Shown in pieces: positions 9,046 to 18,092 of a stretch of DNA of 46,180 nt. Below the pieces are notes generated by a model. The model made no database searches, was not told the DNA's origin, and saw only the letters and a list, made by a program, of their open reading frames with translations. A program made the position numbers and the translations under genes. Source of the stretch: Rhodospirillales bacterium (GTDB taxonomy: Bacteria > Pseudomonadota > Alphaproteobacteria > Rhodospirillales > WMHbin7); contig JACRJC010000068.1 of the NCBI GenBank assembly GCA_016215555.1, positions 1 through 46,180 on the forward strand, given 5' to 3'. Position 1 is the stretch's first letter, and the number at the start of each line of letters is the position of its first letter.

Positions 9046-9074
9046 TTGTGTCAAACCTTCCACCAAGCTACAAT
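9046..9074 (+). promoter_or_regulatory. Promoter of the methyltransferase-nuclease gene
   Basis: TTGTGT (9046-9051) and TACAAT (9069-9074) are separated by exactly 17 bases, a good sigma-70 match. A purine-rich GGGGGGA ribosome binding site lies just upstream of the ATG at 9097. The gene therefore carries its own promoter and does not depend on purB read-through. Confidence 0.6.
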
Positions 9075-9096
9075 TTAGCCGATTTTTGGGGGGAAC

Positions 9097-10695
9097 ATGA
9101 CCAACACCCTTTACTACGGCGACAATTTGAAAGTCTTGCGCGAGGTCATCGCGGAAGAAAGCATCGATCTAATCTATCTCGACCCTCCATTTAACAGCCA
9201 GGCAGATTACAACGTTCTGTTCAAAAGCAGTTCCGGCAAGGGAACTGCGGCACAGATTGAAGCATTCAAAGACACTTGGTCATGGGGCGAGGAAGCAGAA
9301 CTTGCATATTCGGAAGTGCTTGCTTCTTCGAACACCCAGGTGGCTGAAATGTTGAGCTCTATGCGCTCGTTCTTGGGCGAGAACGATATGATGGCCTATC
9401 TCGCCATGATGGCGGTGCGGTTACTGGAACTTCATAGAGTTTTGAAAACTACCGGATCGCTTTATCTGCATTGCGATCCTACCGCAAGTCACTATTTAAA
9501 AATCCTCTTGGATGCAGTGTTCGGAATTGAATTCTTTCGCAATGAAATCACTTGGCTGCGTTCTGCCCCGAAAGGGCACGCCTTCACTCGCTTCCCCTCG
9601 GCTCACGATATACTGTTCTTCTACAGCAAGGGCAAAGACATCACCTGGAACCCACAATTTGTTCCCCATCGCGAAGAATATATCAAAAGCCATTACAATA
9701 GATTTGAAGAGGGTACAGGACGCCGATATCAATTGGATAATTGCCTCAATCCAAATCCGGATCGCCCAAATTTGACTTACGAATGGAATGGCCATTATCG
9801 AGTCTGGCGCTGGACACGCGAAAAGATGCAAGCAATGCATGAAGCTGGACGGCTAGCCTACACAAGCAGCGGCATGCCCCGTTATAAGCGCTATCTTGAT
9901 GAAATGTCCGGGACTCCGATCACCTCCGTCTGGACAGATATTCCCCCCATTAATTCTCAAGCTCAGGAACGTCTTGGCTATCCAACGCAAAAACCTGTCG
10001 CCCTTTTGGAAAGGATATTAAGCGCCTCATCAAACGTAGGGGACGTCGTGCTCGATCCTTTCTGTGGTTGCGGAACAACAGTTCATGCTGCCCAGAAAAT
10101 GGGACGAAACTGGGTTGGCATCGATGTCACTCACCTTGCTGTTTCGTTGATAGAGAGGCGTTTAAAAGACGCCTTCCCAGGCATTAGTTTTAGTGTTCAC
10201 GGCACCCCCAAGGACTTGGAAAGCGCGCTCGACTTAGCTCATCGCGACAAATATCAGTTCCAATGGTGGGCCGTTTCGATGGTGGATGCCCGGCCATACG
10301 CAGGGAAGAAGAAGGGCGCCGATGGAGGCATCGATGGAATCCTATTCTTTCGTGGCGATGTAAACAAAACCGAAAAGGCACTGGTTTCTGTGAAGGGTGG
10401 CGAGAACGTTGGTGTGGGTATGGTGCGCGACCTAATCGCCGTCGTTGAGCGCGAAAAAGCCGCCGTCGGCGTTCTAATCTCTCTTGCTCTACCTACAAAG
10501 CCGATGGAAAAGGAGGCCGCTGCTGCCGGGTTCTTTGATTCGCCTGTAGGCAAGGTTCCTAAGATTCAGATCATCACCCTTGCCGAACTTTTCCAAGGCA
10601 AGAAGCCCCGCATCCCACTGATCGATACTGCTGCTACCTTCAAGACCGCAGCCAAAGAAGACCGCGGCAAGATTAACCAGGGGAAGTTGTTTTAA
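9097..10695 (+). CDS. Site-specific DNA methyltransferase fused to an Mrr-like nuclease domain
   Basis: The N-terminal part is an amino-methyltransferase (N6-adenine or N4-cytosine) with the order of the beta class: catalytic DPPF at 29-32 precedes the SAM motif DPFCGCGTT at 320-328, with PTQKP before it. A further ~150 residues follow. These contain GADGGIDG (D409, D413) and VSVKGG (K433), then [20 protein letters not shown], resembling a PD-(D/E)xK/Mrr-type endonuclease fold. The protein (532 residues) may be a single-chain restriction-modification enzyme, or a methylase with a degenerate nuclease domain. The codons are visibly AT-richer than the neighbours, and no separate restriction gene is adjacent, so horizontal acquisition is likely. 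The target sequence is unknown. Confidence 0.85.
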   Translation: MTNTLYYGDNLKVLREVIAEESIDLIYLDPPFNSQADYNVLFKSSSGKGTAAQIEAFKDTWSWGEEAELAYSEVLASSNTQVAEMLSSMRSFLGENDMMAYLAMMAVRLLELHRVLKTTGSLYLHCDPTASHYLKILLDAVFGIEFFRNEITWLRSAPKGHAFTRFPSAHDILFFYSKGKDITWNPQFVPHREEYIKSHYNRFEEGTGRRYQLDNCLNPNPDRPNLTYEWNGHYRVWRWTREKMQAMHEAGRLAYTSSGMPRYKRYLDEMSGTPITSVWTDIPPINSQAQERLGYPTQKPVALLERILSASSNVGDVVLDPFCGCGTTVHAAQKMGRNWVGIDVTHLAVSLIERRLKDAFPGISFSVHGTPKDLESALDLAHRDKYQFQWWAVSMVDARPYAGKKKGADGGIDGILFFRGDVNKTEKALVSVKGGENVGVGMVRDLIAVVEREKAAVGVLISLALPTKPMEKEAAAAGFFDSPVGKVPKIQIITLAELFQGKKPRIPLIDTAATFKTAAKEDRGKINQGKLF

Positions 10696-10698
10696 CCC

Positions 10699-11181
10699 CT
10701 ACGCCCCGCAGCATTTCTTGAATTTCTTGCCCGAGCCGCAGGGACAGGGATCGTTGCGGCCCACCTTCTCCACCTGGCGCGGCGGACCCTTGGGATTGAT
10801 TTCGCCATCCACATACAGCCAGACGCCGTTTTCGCGCTTAAAGACAGCCCGCTCGTGATGGGCCACCGGCTTGCCGTGCGACTTGAAGCGGGCGACATAT
10901 TCGACCATGCCTTCGGCCTCTTCCGCCCCACCGCCCGACGAAGCACGGATATCGACCCCCAACCCCTCGACGCCCTGCATGGCCTTCTCGACCGCCGGAC
11001 GATCAAAGTCGGCCATCGCTTCGCCGGCCATCGTGCGTTCAAGAAACGCGATGTCACCGCTCACGAAAGCCGTAAAACGAGCCCGCATCAGCGCTTCCGG
11101 CGTTGGGGCCTCGCCGCCCTTCAGAAGGGCGCCGCAACAGGCATCGAATTCCTGGCCGGAATTGCAAGGGCACTGGGTCAT
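10699..11181 (-). CDS. YchJ-like (UPF0225) protein with two SEC-C motifs, copy 1
   Basis: The 160-residue protein has a SEC-C zinc-binding motif at each end: [14 protein letters not shown] near residues 4-17 and [16 protein letters not shown] near 143-158. Between them is the YchJ NTF2-like middle domain with the conserved [20 protein letters not shown]. The function of YchJ proteins is not established. Its start overlaps the stop of the YkgJ-type gene by four bases (ATGA). A close paralog of the same length lies on the other side of that gene, so the pair looks like a local duplication. Confidence 0.88.
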   Translation of the reverse strand: MTQCPCNSGQEFDACCGALLKGGEAPTPEALMRARFTAFVSGDIAFLERTMAGEAMADFDRPAVEKAMQGVEGLGVDIRASSGGGAEEAEGMVEYVARFKSHGKPVAHHERAVFKRENGVWLYVDGEINPKGPPRQVEKVGRNDPCPCGSGKKFKKCCGA

Positions 11182-11936
11182 AAGGGTTCTCCGTGCGGCT
11201 TGGACAGGCTGGTCATTTCTTCCAGCCAGTCGGCATAGTTTTTCCTGTAGTCGGCTTCGGCATCAGGCGGCAGCCGGGAAAGCGCCTCTTGAAGGGCCGC
11301 AGACTGCCGGGTAGCGAAGGCGGACAAATCGGCGCCAGGCACCTTGCGCAGCAGGGTCGAGAATTTCAGCACCATCTGACCGCCGGCCGGACGCTTGGCC
11401 AGTTTCTCGATTTCGACGCGAAGCTGGGGAGCGCGTTTCAACAGAGACTCTGCATAATTGGCCATGACCGGAGCCTGTTCCTGAAAGGCCTTTCGCTCGG
11501 CCAGGAAATCGCTGTCGTCTGAAATTCGCCCGTCCCGATAGACGGCGGGCGCGACTTCGGAAACGTCGCACAGCCAGTCCTTTCTGGGAATCAGCAGATC
11601 ATCCTGATCGGCCATCTCGCGGTCGGCGGAAAAGGGCATGATCCGGCAGCGCAGGGGCTTTTCGGCATGGATGGAACAGCGGTTATCGGCATCCAAGGCC
11701 GGGCAGGAAAGGGTGGGCGGAATATAGGCCAGGGGCGTGATGCGCAGGGCCGTCTTCCTGTCGAAGGCAAAGCCCAGTTTCCGCGTCAATGTGAAGGCCT
11801 TCGACCCTTGACGCACCGTGCTCCACAAGACGGCCAACGGAAAGCGATGGGCATGGATAAGCGCATCGGCAATGGTTAGCGGCAGCCAACCCTGGCAGCA
11901 TTTTCCACAGACCGTGCAAGCGAAGCGGCGCTCCAT
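11178..11936 (-). CDS. YkgJ-family cysteine-cluster protein
   Basis: The 252-residue protein begins with [13 protein letters not shown] (four Cys) and has a second cluster around [21 protein letters not shown]. This matches the zinc- or iron-binding YkgJ/CxxCxxCC family of unknown biochemical role. The C-terminal half is helical and not recognised. It is sandwiched between two YchJ-like genes on the same strand, overlapping the downstream copy. All three proteins are cysteine-rich metal-binding candidates, which suggests a shared metal or redox context (inference). Confidence 0.82.
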   Translation of the reverse strand: MERRFACTVCGKCCQGWLPLTIADALIHAHRFPLAVLWSTVRQGSKAFTLTRKLGFAFDRKTALRITPLAYIPPTLSCPALDADNRCSIHAEKPLRCRIMPFSADREMADQDDLLIPRKDWLCDVSEVAPAVYRDGRISDDSDFLAERKAFQEQAPVMANYAESLLKRAPQLRVEIEKLAKRPAGGQMVLKFSTLLRKVPGADLSAFATRQSAALQEALSRLPPDAEADYRKNYADWLEEMTSLSKPHGEPL

Positions 11937-11947
11937 TCAGGCTTTGC

Positions 11948-12430
11948 CTAGACCCCGCAGCATTTCTTATATTTTTTGCCCGAGCCGCAGGGACAGGGAT
12001 CGTTGCGGCCTACTTTTTCGACATGGCGCGGTTCGGTCTTGGGATTGACCTCGCCATCGACATACAGCCAGACGCCGTTGTCGCGCCTGAAGACGGCGCG
12101 CTCGTGATGGGCCATGGGCTCGCCATGCACCTTCAGACGGGCCACGAATTCGACCACGCCTTGCTGATCGTTGGAACCGCCGCCTTCGATATGGCGGATT
12201 TCCAGACCCATCGGCTTGGCGTTCTCGATGGTTTCCTTCAATTCCTCGCGGTCGTAGTCATCCTTCGATTCCGGGGCCAGCGTGCGGTCCAGGAAATCCA
12301 TATTGCCGCTGGTGAAAGCGTTGAAGCGGGCCCGCATCAGGGATTCGGCGGTCGGGGCAACCCCTCCGGCCAGGATGGGTCCGCAGCAGGCGTCGAATTC
12401 GCGCCCGGAATGGCAAGCGCACAGGCTCAT
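11948..12430 (-). CDS. YchJ-like (UPF0225) protein with two SEC-C motifs, copy 2
   Basis: This 160-residue paralog of the gene at 10699 has the same architecture: [14 protein letters not shown] at the N-terminus, the [20 protein letters not shown] core and the [16 protein letters not shown] end. The two copies are clearly diverged in the middle, so the duplication is not recent. Note His in place of the Asn seen in copy 1 in the first motif (CACHSG versus CPCNSG). Its start overlaps the stop of the ATPase zeta gene by four bases. Confidence 0.88.
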   Translation of the reverse strand: MSLCACHSGREFDACCGPILAGGVAPTAESLMRARFNAFTSGNMDFLDRTLAPESKDDYDREELKETIENAKPMGLEIRHIEGGGSNDQQGVVEFVARLKVHGEPMAHHERAVFRRDNGVWLYVDGEVNPKTEPRHVEKVGRNDPCPCGSGKKYKKCCGV

Positions 12431-12792
12431 TCATTCTCTCCCAGAATTTCGTTCATGATCTGCTCTTCGGCCTGCATCGTAAGCCGCAGAATTTCGGTCC
12501 GCAATTTGTGCTCGTCGATGGTCTTGCCGGCGGTCCTAAGATCGGCCAGCAGCTTGGCGACCGTCTTGTCGCCCGAGGCGTCGGAAAAACCCAGCTCGGT
12601 CACATCCTTGGCATAGGCGCTGGTTTCGGCATCGTTCAGCCCCATCTGGGCCGCCGCCCACCGCCCCACCAGCTTGCTGGCGCGGATGCGGGTTTTGAAG
12701 CGGATTTCCTCGTCTTGCTGGTATTTGGCCTCGAAGGCGCGCTTGCGCTCTTCCAGCACCTTTTTTCCGGCTTTCTTCTTGTCGTCTTGCAT
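12427..12792 (-). CDS. F1-ATPase inhibitor subunit zeta (DUF1476)
   Basis: In Paracoccus the zeta subunit binds F1 and blocks ATP hydrolysis by a ratchet mechanism; the family is confined to alphaproteobacteria. The 121-residue protein has the expected [19 protein letters not shown] inhibitory N-terminal region, then [17 protein letters not shown] and the four-helix C-terminal part with [15 protein letters not shown] lysine-rich extension ([13 protein letters not shown]) makes it a little longer than typical (~105). It is first of the overlapping group with the two YchJ-like genes and YkgJ. Confidence 0.9.
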   Translation of the reverse strand: MQDDKKKAGKKVLEERKRAFEAKYQQDEEIRFKTRIRASKLVGRWAAAQMGLNDAETSAYAKDVTELGFSDASGDKTVAKLLADLRTAGKTIDEHKLRTEILRLTMQAEEQIMNEILGENE

Positions 12793-12844
12793 GGCTCACC
12801 TGGTTCGATTAAAGCCGCTTATACCCCAACTTGCCCGAAAGCGG

Positions 12845-12857
12845 TATAGTCCCGCCC
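12845..12857 (+). promoter_or_regulatory. Extended -10-like box directly before the NRDE gene
   Basis: TATAGT at 12845-12850 is followed by only seven bases before the ATG at 12858. If used, transcription would begin at or next to the start codon and give a leaderless mRNA. No clear -35 box is seen at the right distance. TATACC (12820-12825) and GGTATA (12843-12848) form an inverted repeat in the same divergent region. Confidence 0.3.
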
Positions 12858-13607
12858 ATGTGCACCTTGATAATCCTGCGCCGACCGACCGACCCCTGGC
12901 CGCTGCTGCTGGCCGCCAACCGCGACGAAATGGCGGGACGGCCCTGGAAGCCCCCGGCCCGCCACTGGCCCGACCGGCCCGATGTGGTGGCGGGGCTGGA
13001 CGAACTGGCGGGCGGCAGTTGGCTGGGCGTCAATGACGAAGGCGTGGCGGCGGGCATTCTCAACCGCGTTGGATCATTGGGTCCGCAAGCGGGCAAGCGC
13101 TCGCGCGGCGAGCTGGTGCTGGAAGCCCTGGATCACGCCGAAGCCAAGGAAGCGGCCAAGGCGCTGGCGGCCCTGAACCCCGCCGCCTACCGGCCCTTCA
13201 ATCTGATGATCGCCGATGTCCGCGACGCCTTCTGGCTGCGCAATGACGGGCAGCGGATCGAGGTCTTTCTTGTGCCCGAGGGTCTGCACATGCTGACCGC
13301 GCATGATCTGGACGACAGGACCAGTCCGCGCATTCAAGCCTTTCTGCCCCGGCTGCAGGCGGCACCGGTTCCCGACCCCCAGAAAAGCGACTGGTCGGGC
13401 TGGACAAGCCTGCTGGCGACGGGACAAGGGGGCGACAACGGCGCGCGCGAAGATCCTGCATTGCTGATCCGCCGCCCCAACGGTTTCGGCACCGTTTCAA
13501 GCGCCCTGATCGCCCTGCCGCAGCCTTATCCGCGCCAGGCCAGGCGCTTTCTGTTCGCGCCGGGCCCGCCGGACCTGACGGCATTTACTGAGCTGGCGCA
13601 GAACTGA
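12858..13607 (+). CDS. NRDE-family (TANGO2-like) protein
   Basis: The 249-residue protein starts MCTLIILRR and has the family-naming AANRDE motif near residues 22-27, followed by GGSWLGVNDEGVAAGILNR. Cys2 after the initiator Met fits the N-terminal nucleophile-like fold proposed for this family. TANGO2 homologs are linked to heme and membrane homeostasis in eukaryotes; the bacterial role is uncertain. I chose the ATG at 12858 because the Cys must be at position 2. The 3' end overlaps the convergent diguanylate cyclase gene by 23 bases. Confidence 0.88.
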   Translation: MCTLIILRRPTDPWPLLLAANRDEMAGRPWKPPARHWPDRPDVVAGLDELAGGSWLGVNDEGVAAGILNRVGSLGPQAGKRSRGELVLEALDHAEAKEAAKALAALNPAAYRPFNLMIADVRDAFWLRNDGQRIEVFLVPEGLHMLTAHDLDDRTSPRIQAFLPRLQAAPVPDPQKSDWSGWTSLLATGQGGDNGAREDPALLIRRPNGFGTVSSALIALPQPYPRQARRFLFAPGPPDLTAFTELAQN

Positions 13608-14802
13608 AGGCCAGCACGACATTGTCCGGGAAGACGGCGCGGTCGCGTCCGGTTTTCTTGGCCTCGTACATTCGCCCGTCGGCCTTTTCGACCAGATGCG
13701 CCCAATCGGGGGTGGCGTCCCGGATGCGCTCGGCCAGGCCGATGGAGGCCGTGAGCGGCGCGCCATCGGGCCGGAGTCCGAACCCCGCCTCGCGCAGGCG
13801 TTCGATGACCACGCGGGCTCCGGCGGCATCGGTGTTGTTCAGGATGGCGATGAATTCCTCGCCGCCCCAGCGCACCAGCACGTCGCCCTTGCGCAGCCCG
13901 GCCTTCAACTTATCCGACAAGGTGCGCAGCGCCCTGTCGCCTTCCTCGTGGCCATAGGTGTCGTTGATCGACTTGAACTTGTCGAGATCGAAGAAGGCCA
14001 CCGACAAGGGCGTGTTCTGCAAGGACGAAAGCCGGAACAGAAGTTCGATGGTCTCGTTGCCCGAACGGCGCGTATAGGCCTGGGTCAGCGGATCGATCAT
14101 CGCCTTGTTGACCAGCGCCGACATGTAATGCAACTGACTCATGCCCGAGAACATGGCCACGCCCATCACCAGCACCATCAGCCACAGCGCCGGGCCATGC
14201 ACCTGCAGCGACAGCGCCTGGCCTTCCATGAACTGCCCGACGATGGCAAAGACGAAGGCGGGGGTGGCGAAGATGGCCACCTCGAAGGCCGTCAGCGGGA
14301 ACATGGCCAGCCCGGCCAGCACGATGTTGGGCATCAGGGAATAAAGCTTGGCCACCAATTGCCCGAACTCTGTCAGTTCCAAGGGCTCGATGATCTTGAT
14401 CGACATCAGATAGAACAAGGGCGGCACCAGCAGCATCGCCATCAGCATGGAATCGGCCTGCTGGCGGGTCTTTTCGATGTTCCAGGGCCAGGCCAGCAGA
14501 AAGAAGATGGCCCCCGACAGAATGCGCAGGCACGTCATCATCGCCCATTGCGGCCAGGGAAAGACGAACCAGTCGATGATCGACAGCATCGGCACCAGCA
14601 GGCCGAAGATGGCCGACATCAATTGCACGCGCGAAATCGTCACCGAGGCGGCATGACGCCGGATGTGCGGACTGTGATTGAAGGGAATGATCAGATCGAC
14701 GAACTGATCCCAGGTGATTTTGATGGGCGCAAAAATATGCGCGGCGAACGAGCGCTTGCCCGTGCCGTTGCCATTCTCCTGGCCGTCGCTGTCGCTGCTC
14801 AT
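13585..14802 (-). CDS. Membrane-bound diguanylate cyclase (GGDEF)
   Basis: This enzyme makes cyclic di-GMP from two GTP. The 405-residue protein has a soluble N-terminus, about six membrane helices between residues ~60 and 230, and a C-terminal GGDEF domain. The active site GGEEF lies at 313-317, and the RxxD inhibitory site R304-x-x-D307 sits five residues upstream, so product inhibition is expected. FFDLDKFKSINDTYGHEEGD is canonical. The start at 14802 was chosen over longer open frame because the upstream residues look non-coding. The periplasmic or membrane signal is unknown. Confidence 0.93.
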   Translation of the reverse strand: MSSDSDGQENGNGTGKRSFAAHIFAPIKITWDQFVDLIIPFNHSPHIRRHAASVTISRVQLMSAIFGLLVPMLSIIDWFVFPWPQWAMMTCLRILSGAIFFLLAWPWNIEKTRQQADSMLMAMLLVPPLFYLMSIKIIEPLELTEFGQLVAKLYSLMPNIVLAGLAMFPLTAFEVAIFATPAFVFAIVGQFMEGQALSLQVHGPALWLMVLVMGVAMFSGMSQLHYMSALVNKAMIDPLTQAYTRRSGNETIELLFRLSSLQNTPLSVAFFDLDKFKSINDTYGHEEGDRALRTLSDKLKAGLRKGDVLVRWGGEEFIAILNNTDAAGARVVIERLREAGFGLRPDGAPLTASIGLAERIRDATPDWAHLVEKADGRMYEAKKTGRDRAVFPDNVVLAFSSAPAQ

Positions 14803-14885
14803 GCGGACTGTCCCCGCGCATTTGACCGAGCAATGCGGCAACCCTAGAACAAAGCGCTGCCCTAGGCAACCATAAGTAAAGCGTT

Positions 14886-15845
14886 TCAGGGGTTGGTTTT
14901 GAATGATGCGAAACAGCTCTCGCAGACCTTCTGCAAGGCCCGCTGGACCTCGGAAATGTCCAGATGCACCATATCCTGGGCCTTGAGAATCATGGTTCTG
15001 GGCCCCTTGGGAGCGCAGAGCAGAGGATCGGACTCGCTGGAGAACAGCACCACCGAAGGGGCGCCGGCGGCCGAAATCAGATGCATTGGCCCAGTATCGT
15101 TGCCAAGGGCGACGCGGGTTTTCCCAGCCAGGACGGCGATGTCGGCAAAACTGGTCTGGCCTGCCAGATCGACGGCTTGCGGACAGATGGTGCGCACAAT
15201 GTCCAGCGCCTCCTGGTCCTGAGCGGTTCCCAGCAGTACCGGAGCCACGCCTTGCGCCATCCAACGCCGGGCCATTTCGCCGAACCTTGCCCCCGGCCAA
15301 CGCTTGGCCGGTCGATGCGGCGCGCCACCCGGCACCAGCAGACCGAAACGCTCGGGCAGATGGAAGCGCCCGATATCCGCCTGAACCCAGGACAGATCGG
15401 GGGGCGGCGTCGAACCGATTCCGGCCATCGCCAACTGCTCGGCCTGACGCTCTTGCGTATGCATGAAATCGCGCCTGGGATTGGCGTGCGGATGCGAGCA
15501 GCCCAGCGCGATGCCCGACCATTGCGGCGGACTGGGCCGCAGCAGATGGAAATAGCGCGAACTGCGCCGCGACGTTTGCAGATCGTAAACCCGCCCGAAG
15601 CGGCCCTTGCGCAGACGGCTGGCCAGCTTCAGCACCCCCAGCGGCTGTTTCAGGCGCGGGCGCTCGTCGATCCAGACTTCGTCGGCATAGGGGCTTTGGG
15701 CCAGGAACTCGGCATAGGGCTCGGTGGTCAGCAGCACGATGTGGGCATCGGCATGATGTCGGCGGATGGCGGCCATCGGCCCCAACGCCTGGACGATGTC
15801 GCCCAGCGCCGACAGCTTGATGACCAATATCCGCTGCTTCTTCAT
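14886..15845 (-). CDS. Glycosyltransferase family 9 (heptosyltransferase-like)
   Basis: GT9 enzymes transfer ADP-heptose or related sugars to the LPS core. The 319-residue protein begins MKKQRILVIKLSALGDIVQA, the classic N-terminal Rossmann start with the catalytic-region Asp. The nucleotide-binding part shows LVPGGAPHRPAKRWP and GNDTGPMHLISAAG. The ATG at 15845 overlaps the GT4 stop by four bases (ATGA), so the two glycosyltransferases are translationally coupled. The actual sugar is not certain. Confidence 0.9.
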   Translation of the reverse strand: MKKQRILVIKLSALGDIVQALGPMAAIRRHHADAHIVLLTTEPYAEFLAQSPYADEVWIDERPRLKQPLGVLKLASRLRKGRFGRVYDLQTSRRSSRYFHLLRPSPPQWSGIALGCSHPHANPRRDFMHTQERQAEQLAMAGIGSTPPPDLSWVQADIGRFHLPERFGLLVPGGAPHRPAKRWPGARFGEMARRWMAQGVAPVLLGTAQDQEALDIVRTICPQAVDLAGQTSFADIAVLAGKTRVALGNDTGPMHLISAAGAPSVVLFSSESDPLLCAPKGPRTMILKAQDMVHLDISEVQRALQKVCESCFASFKTNP

Positions 15846-17032
15846 GCGGTTTTGTCCATGCCCAGCACTTCTTGATAGACGGCCAGCGTTTCCTTGCACA
15901 TGCGCTCTTTCGAGAAATTGGCCTTGGCGTGACTGACGGCCTGCAGGGCCCGCTTTTGACGCAGATCGATATCCATTTCCAACACGTCGCTGATCGACTG
16001 GGCCAGGGCCATCGGATCGCCGGGCGGCACCAGCCAGCCGGTTTCATTGGCGATCACGGTCTCGCGGGCTCCGCCATGGTCGGAAGCCACCACCGGGCGG
16101 CCCATGGCCTGGGCCTCGACGATGACGCGGCCGAAAGCCTCGGGATCGGTCGAGGCCGACACCACGACATCGGCCAGCATATAGGCGGCGGGCAGATCGC
16201 GGCAGTCGTCGATGACATGCACGACGTCGCCCAGCCCCAGGCGCTGGGTTTGGGCCAGCAATTCCTCGCGGTAGGCGGTGCGCCCCTGATCGGAACCGAC
16301 CAGCAGGCAGCGCATGTCCTCCCAGCCCAACTGGTCGCGCATCTTGGCCATGGCCTCGATCAGCACCGGCTGGCCCTTCCAGCGCGTGAGCCTGCCCGGC
16401 AGCATGACCACCGGCACGCCGTCGGGCAGGCGCCATGCGGTGGAGAGTTGGATGATGCGCTCGGGCGAAACATGCGTGGGGTCGAAAATGGACAGGTCGA
16501 TGCCGCGCGGCACCACCCGCACCCTCTCCCAACTGGCGCCGTAATATTGATGGATATGGCTGGCGATGAATTGCGAGATGGCGATCACCCGCTCGCCCCT
16601 GGCCATCACAGCATTGTAATGGCGCTTGAGCGCGAAGGGCCCCAGATTGTAGGTGCCGTGGAAGGTGGTGACGAAATGGGCTCCGGCCCGCTTGGCCGCC
16701 GCCTCGGCCGACCAGGCGGGGGCACGGGACCGGGCATGAATGATGTCAGCCTTGAACTTCCTGGCCAGTTCCGCCAGCCGGTCGGCATTTTCCCGCATCA
16801 CGAAGGGATTCTTGGAATTGACCGGCAGCGTGATGTGCTTGGCCCCGGCGCGTTCCAACTCGCGCGCCATCGGCCCGCCCGAGGACACCACGTAGCTGCC
16901 CCATCCGGCTTCGGCCAGGGCGATGCCGACATCGACGGCGCCGCGCTCGACTCCGCCCGTGACCAGGGCGGGCAGAACCTGCAGGACGACCGGTTGGCGG
17001 GGAGCGCCAGAATTGCTAGACTGTTCCGTCAT
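15842..17032 (-). CDS. Glycosyltransferase family 4
   Basis: This retaining GT-B enzyme is probably involved in LPS core or capsule synthesis together with the GT9 gene it overlaps. The 396-residue protein has an N-terminal acceptor domain with the loop TGGVERGAVDVGIALAEAGW and a C-terminal donor domain with GRLTRWKGQPVLIEAMAKM and the EAFGRVIVEAQAMGRPVVAS region (E-x7-E). The best start is the ATG at 17032 (MTEQSS), but it overlaps the start codon of the divergent hydrolase by two bases. An in-frame ATG at 17059 is an alternative. Neither has a strong Shine-Dalgarno. Confidence 0.9.
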   Translation of the reverse strand: MTEQSSNSGAPRQPVVLQVLPALVTGGVERGAVDVGIALAEAGWGSYVVSSGGPMARELERAGAKHITLPVNSKNPFVMRENADRLAELARKFKADIIHARSRAPAWSAEAAAKRAGAHFVTTFHGTYNLGPFALKRHYNAVMARGERVIAISQFIASHIHQYYGASWERVRVVPRGIDLSIFDPTHVSPERIIQLSTAWRLPDGVPVVMLPGRLTRWKGQPVLIEAMAKMRDQLGWEDMRCLLVGSDQGRTAYREELLAQTQRLGLGDVVHVIDDCRDLPAAYMLADVVVSASTDPEAFGRVIVEAQAMGRPVVASDHGGARETVIANETGWLVPPGDPMALAQSISDVLEMDIDLRQKRALQAVSHAKANFSKERMCKETLAVYQEVLGMDKTA

Positions 17033-17807
17033 GAATGAACCTGAACCCAAGCCTTCCATCTTGACACGCGGCAATGGCGCCACAATCGCCTACCACCGGC
17101 TTTCAGGCAAGGGGCCGGGCGTGATTTTTATGACCGGATTCATGTCTGACATGACCGGCGGCAAGGCCCTGGCCCTGGAAGAGCTGTGCCGCGCCCGCGG
17201 CCAAGCTTATCTCCGCTTCGATTACCGGGGGCATGGGGCCTCGTCGAACGCCTTCAAGGAGGGCTGCATCGGCGACTGGGCCGATGACGCCCTGGACGTC
17301 CTGGACCGGCTGACCCAAGGGCCGCAACTGCTGGTCGGCTCCAGCATGGGGGGCTGGATCATGCTGCTGACCGCCCTGGCCAGGCCCGAGCGCGTGGCCG
17401 GACTGGTCGGCATCGCTCCCGCCCCCGACTTCACGGAAAACCTGATCTGGCGGGAACTGACCGAACGCCAGCGGCGCGTGATGGCGGAGCAGGGTTTCGT
17501 GGAAATCCCCAGCGATTACGGCGACCAGCCCTATGTCATCACCCAACGCCTGATCGAAGATGGGCGACAGCATCTGCTGCTGGACAGGGTGCCATTGCCC
17601 ATCAAAGCGCCGCTGCGCATCATCCAGGGCATGGAAGACAAGGACGTGCCCTGGCAAACCGCGCTGGATATCCAGAAAGCGGTGGAAAGCCAGGATGTCG
17701 AAGTAACCTTCGTGAAGGCGGGCGGGCACCGGTTAAGCGAACCCGAAGATCTGGCCCGCCTGACCCGCACCGTGGCGGCCTTGCTGGATCAGGTGGAAGG
17801 GCGGTAA
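17031..17807 (+). CDS. ABHD10-like alpha/beta hydrolase
   Basis: The 258-residue cytoplasmic serine hydrolase has a nucleophile elbow GSSMGG with Ser105, probable acid Asp203 in GMEDKDVPW and His233 in AGGHRLSEP. PGVIFMTGFMSDMTGGKA and FDYRGHGASS match mitochondrial ABHD10, which removes acyl groups from proteins and glucuronides. That points to a thioesterase or esterase, but the substrate is unknown. It is divergent from the GT4 gene with overlapping start codons and convergent with the toxin-antitoxin pair that follows. Confidence 0.85.
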   Translation: MNEPEPKPSILTRGNGATIAYHRLSGKGPGVIFMTGFMSDMTGGKALALEELCRARGQAYLRFDYRGHGASSNAFKEGCIGDWADDALDVLDRLTQGPQLLVGSSMGGWIMLLTALARPERVAGLVGIAPAPDFTENLIWRELTERQRRVMAEQGFVEIPSDYGDQPYVITQRLIEDGRQHLLLDRVPLPIKAPLRIIQGMEDKDVPWQTALDIQKAVESQDVEVTFVKAGGHRLSEPEDLARLTRTVAALLDQVEGR

Positions 17808-17813
17808 AAAGAC

Positions 17814-18092
17814 TTAGGCGGCGTGGAGTTGGATGCCAAGTGCCCGAATCACTTTGTAAACGGTTTCGAAGCGGGGTTTCGCGCCGGGGGCCAATGCCTT
17901 ATACAGGCTTTCGCGGCCAAGGCCGGTTTCACGGGCCAGTTCCGACATGCCCTTGGCCCTGGCGATCACGCCCAGGGCATGGGTAATCAATTCGGGATCG
18001 CCTTCTTCCAGGCAGGCTTCCAGATAAGCCGCCATGTCTTCGCGGCTTTTCAAATGTTGGGCCGAATCCCAGCGCTTGAATTTCTTGCTCAT
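17814..18092 (-). CDS. Antitoxin of a HI1420-type toxin-antitoxin pair
   Basis: The 92-residue protein has a helix-turn-helix in its C-terminal half (SELARETGLGRESLYKALAP) followed by the family ending PRFETVYKVIRALGIQL. An N-terminal helical region presumably binds the toxin. This fits the probable addiction-module antidote family typified by H. influenzae HI1420, in which the antitoxin gene follows the toxin gene. The ATG at 18092 overlaps the toxin stop by four bases. Confidence 0.88.
   Translation of the reverse strand: MSKKFKRWDSAQHLKSREDMAAYLEACLEEGDPELITHALGVIARAKGMSELARETGLGRESLYKALAPGAKPRFETVYKVIRALGIQLHAA

Noticed and set aside
14802-16047. Upstream extension of the diguanylate cyclase frame to 820 residues
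   Set aside because: The extra residues are the wrong-frame shadow of the GT9 and GT4 genes on the same strand; the cyclase N-terminus at 14802 is normal.
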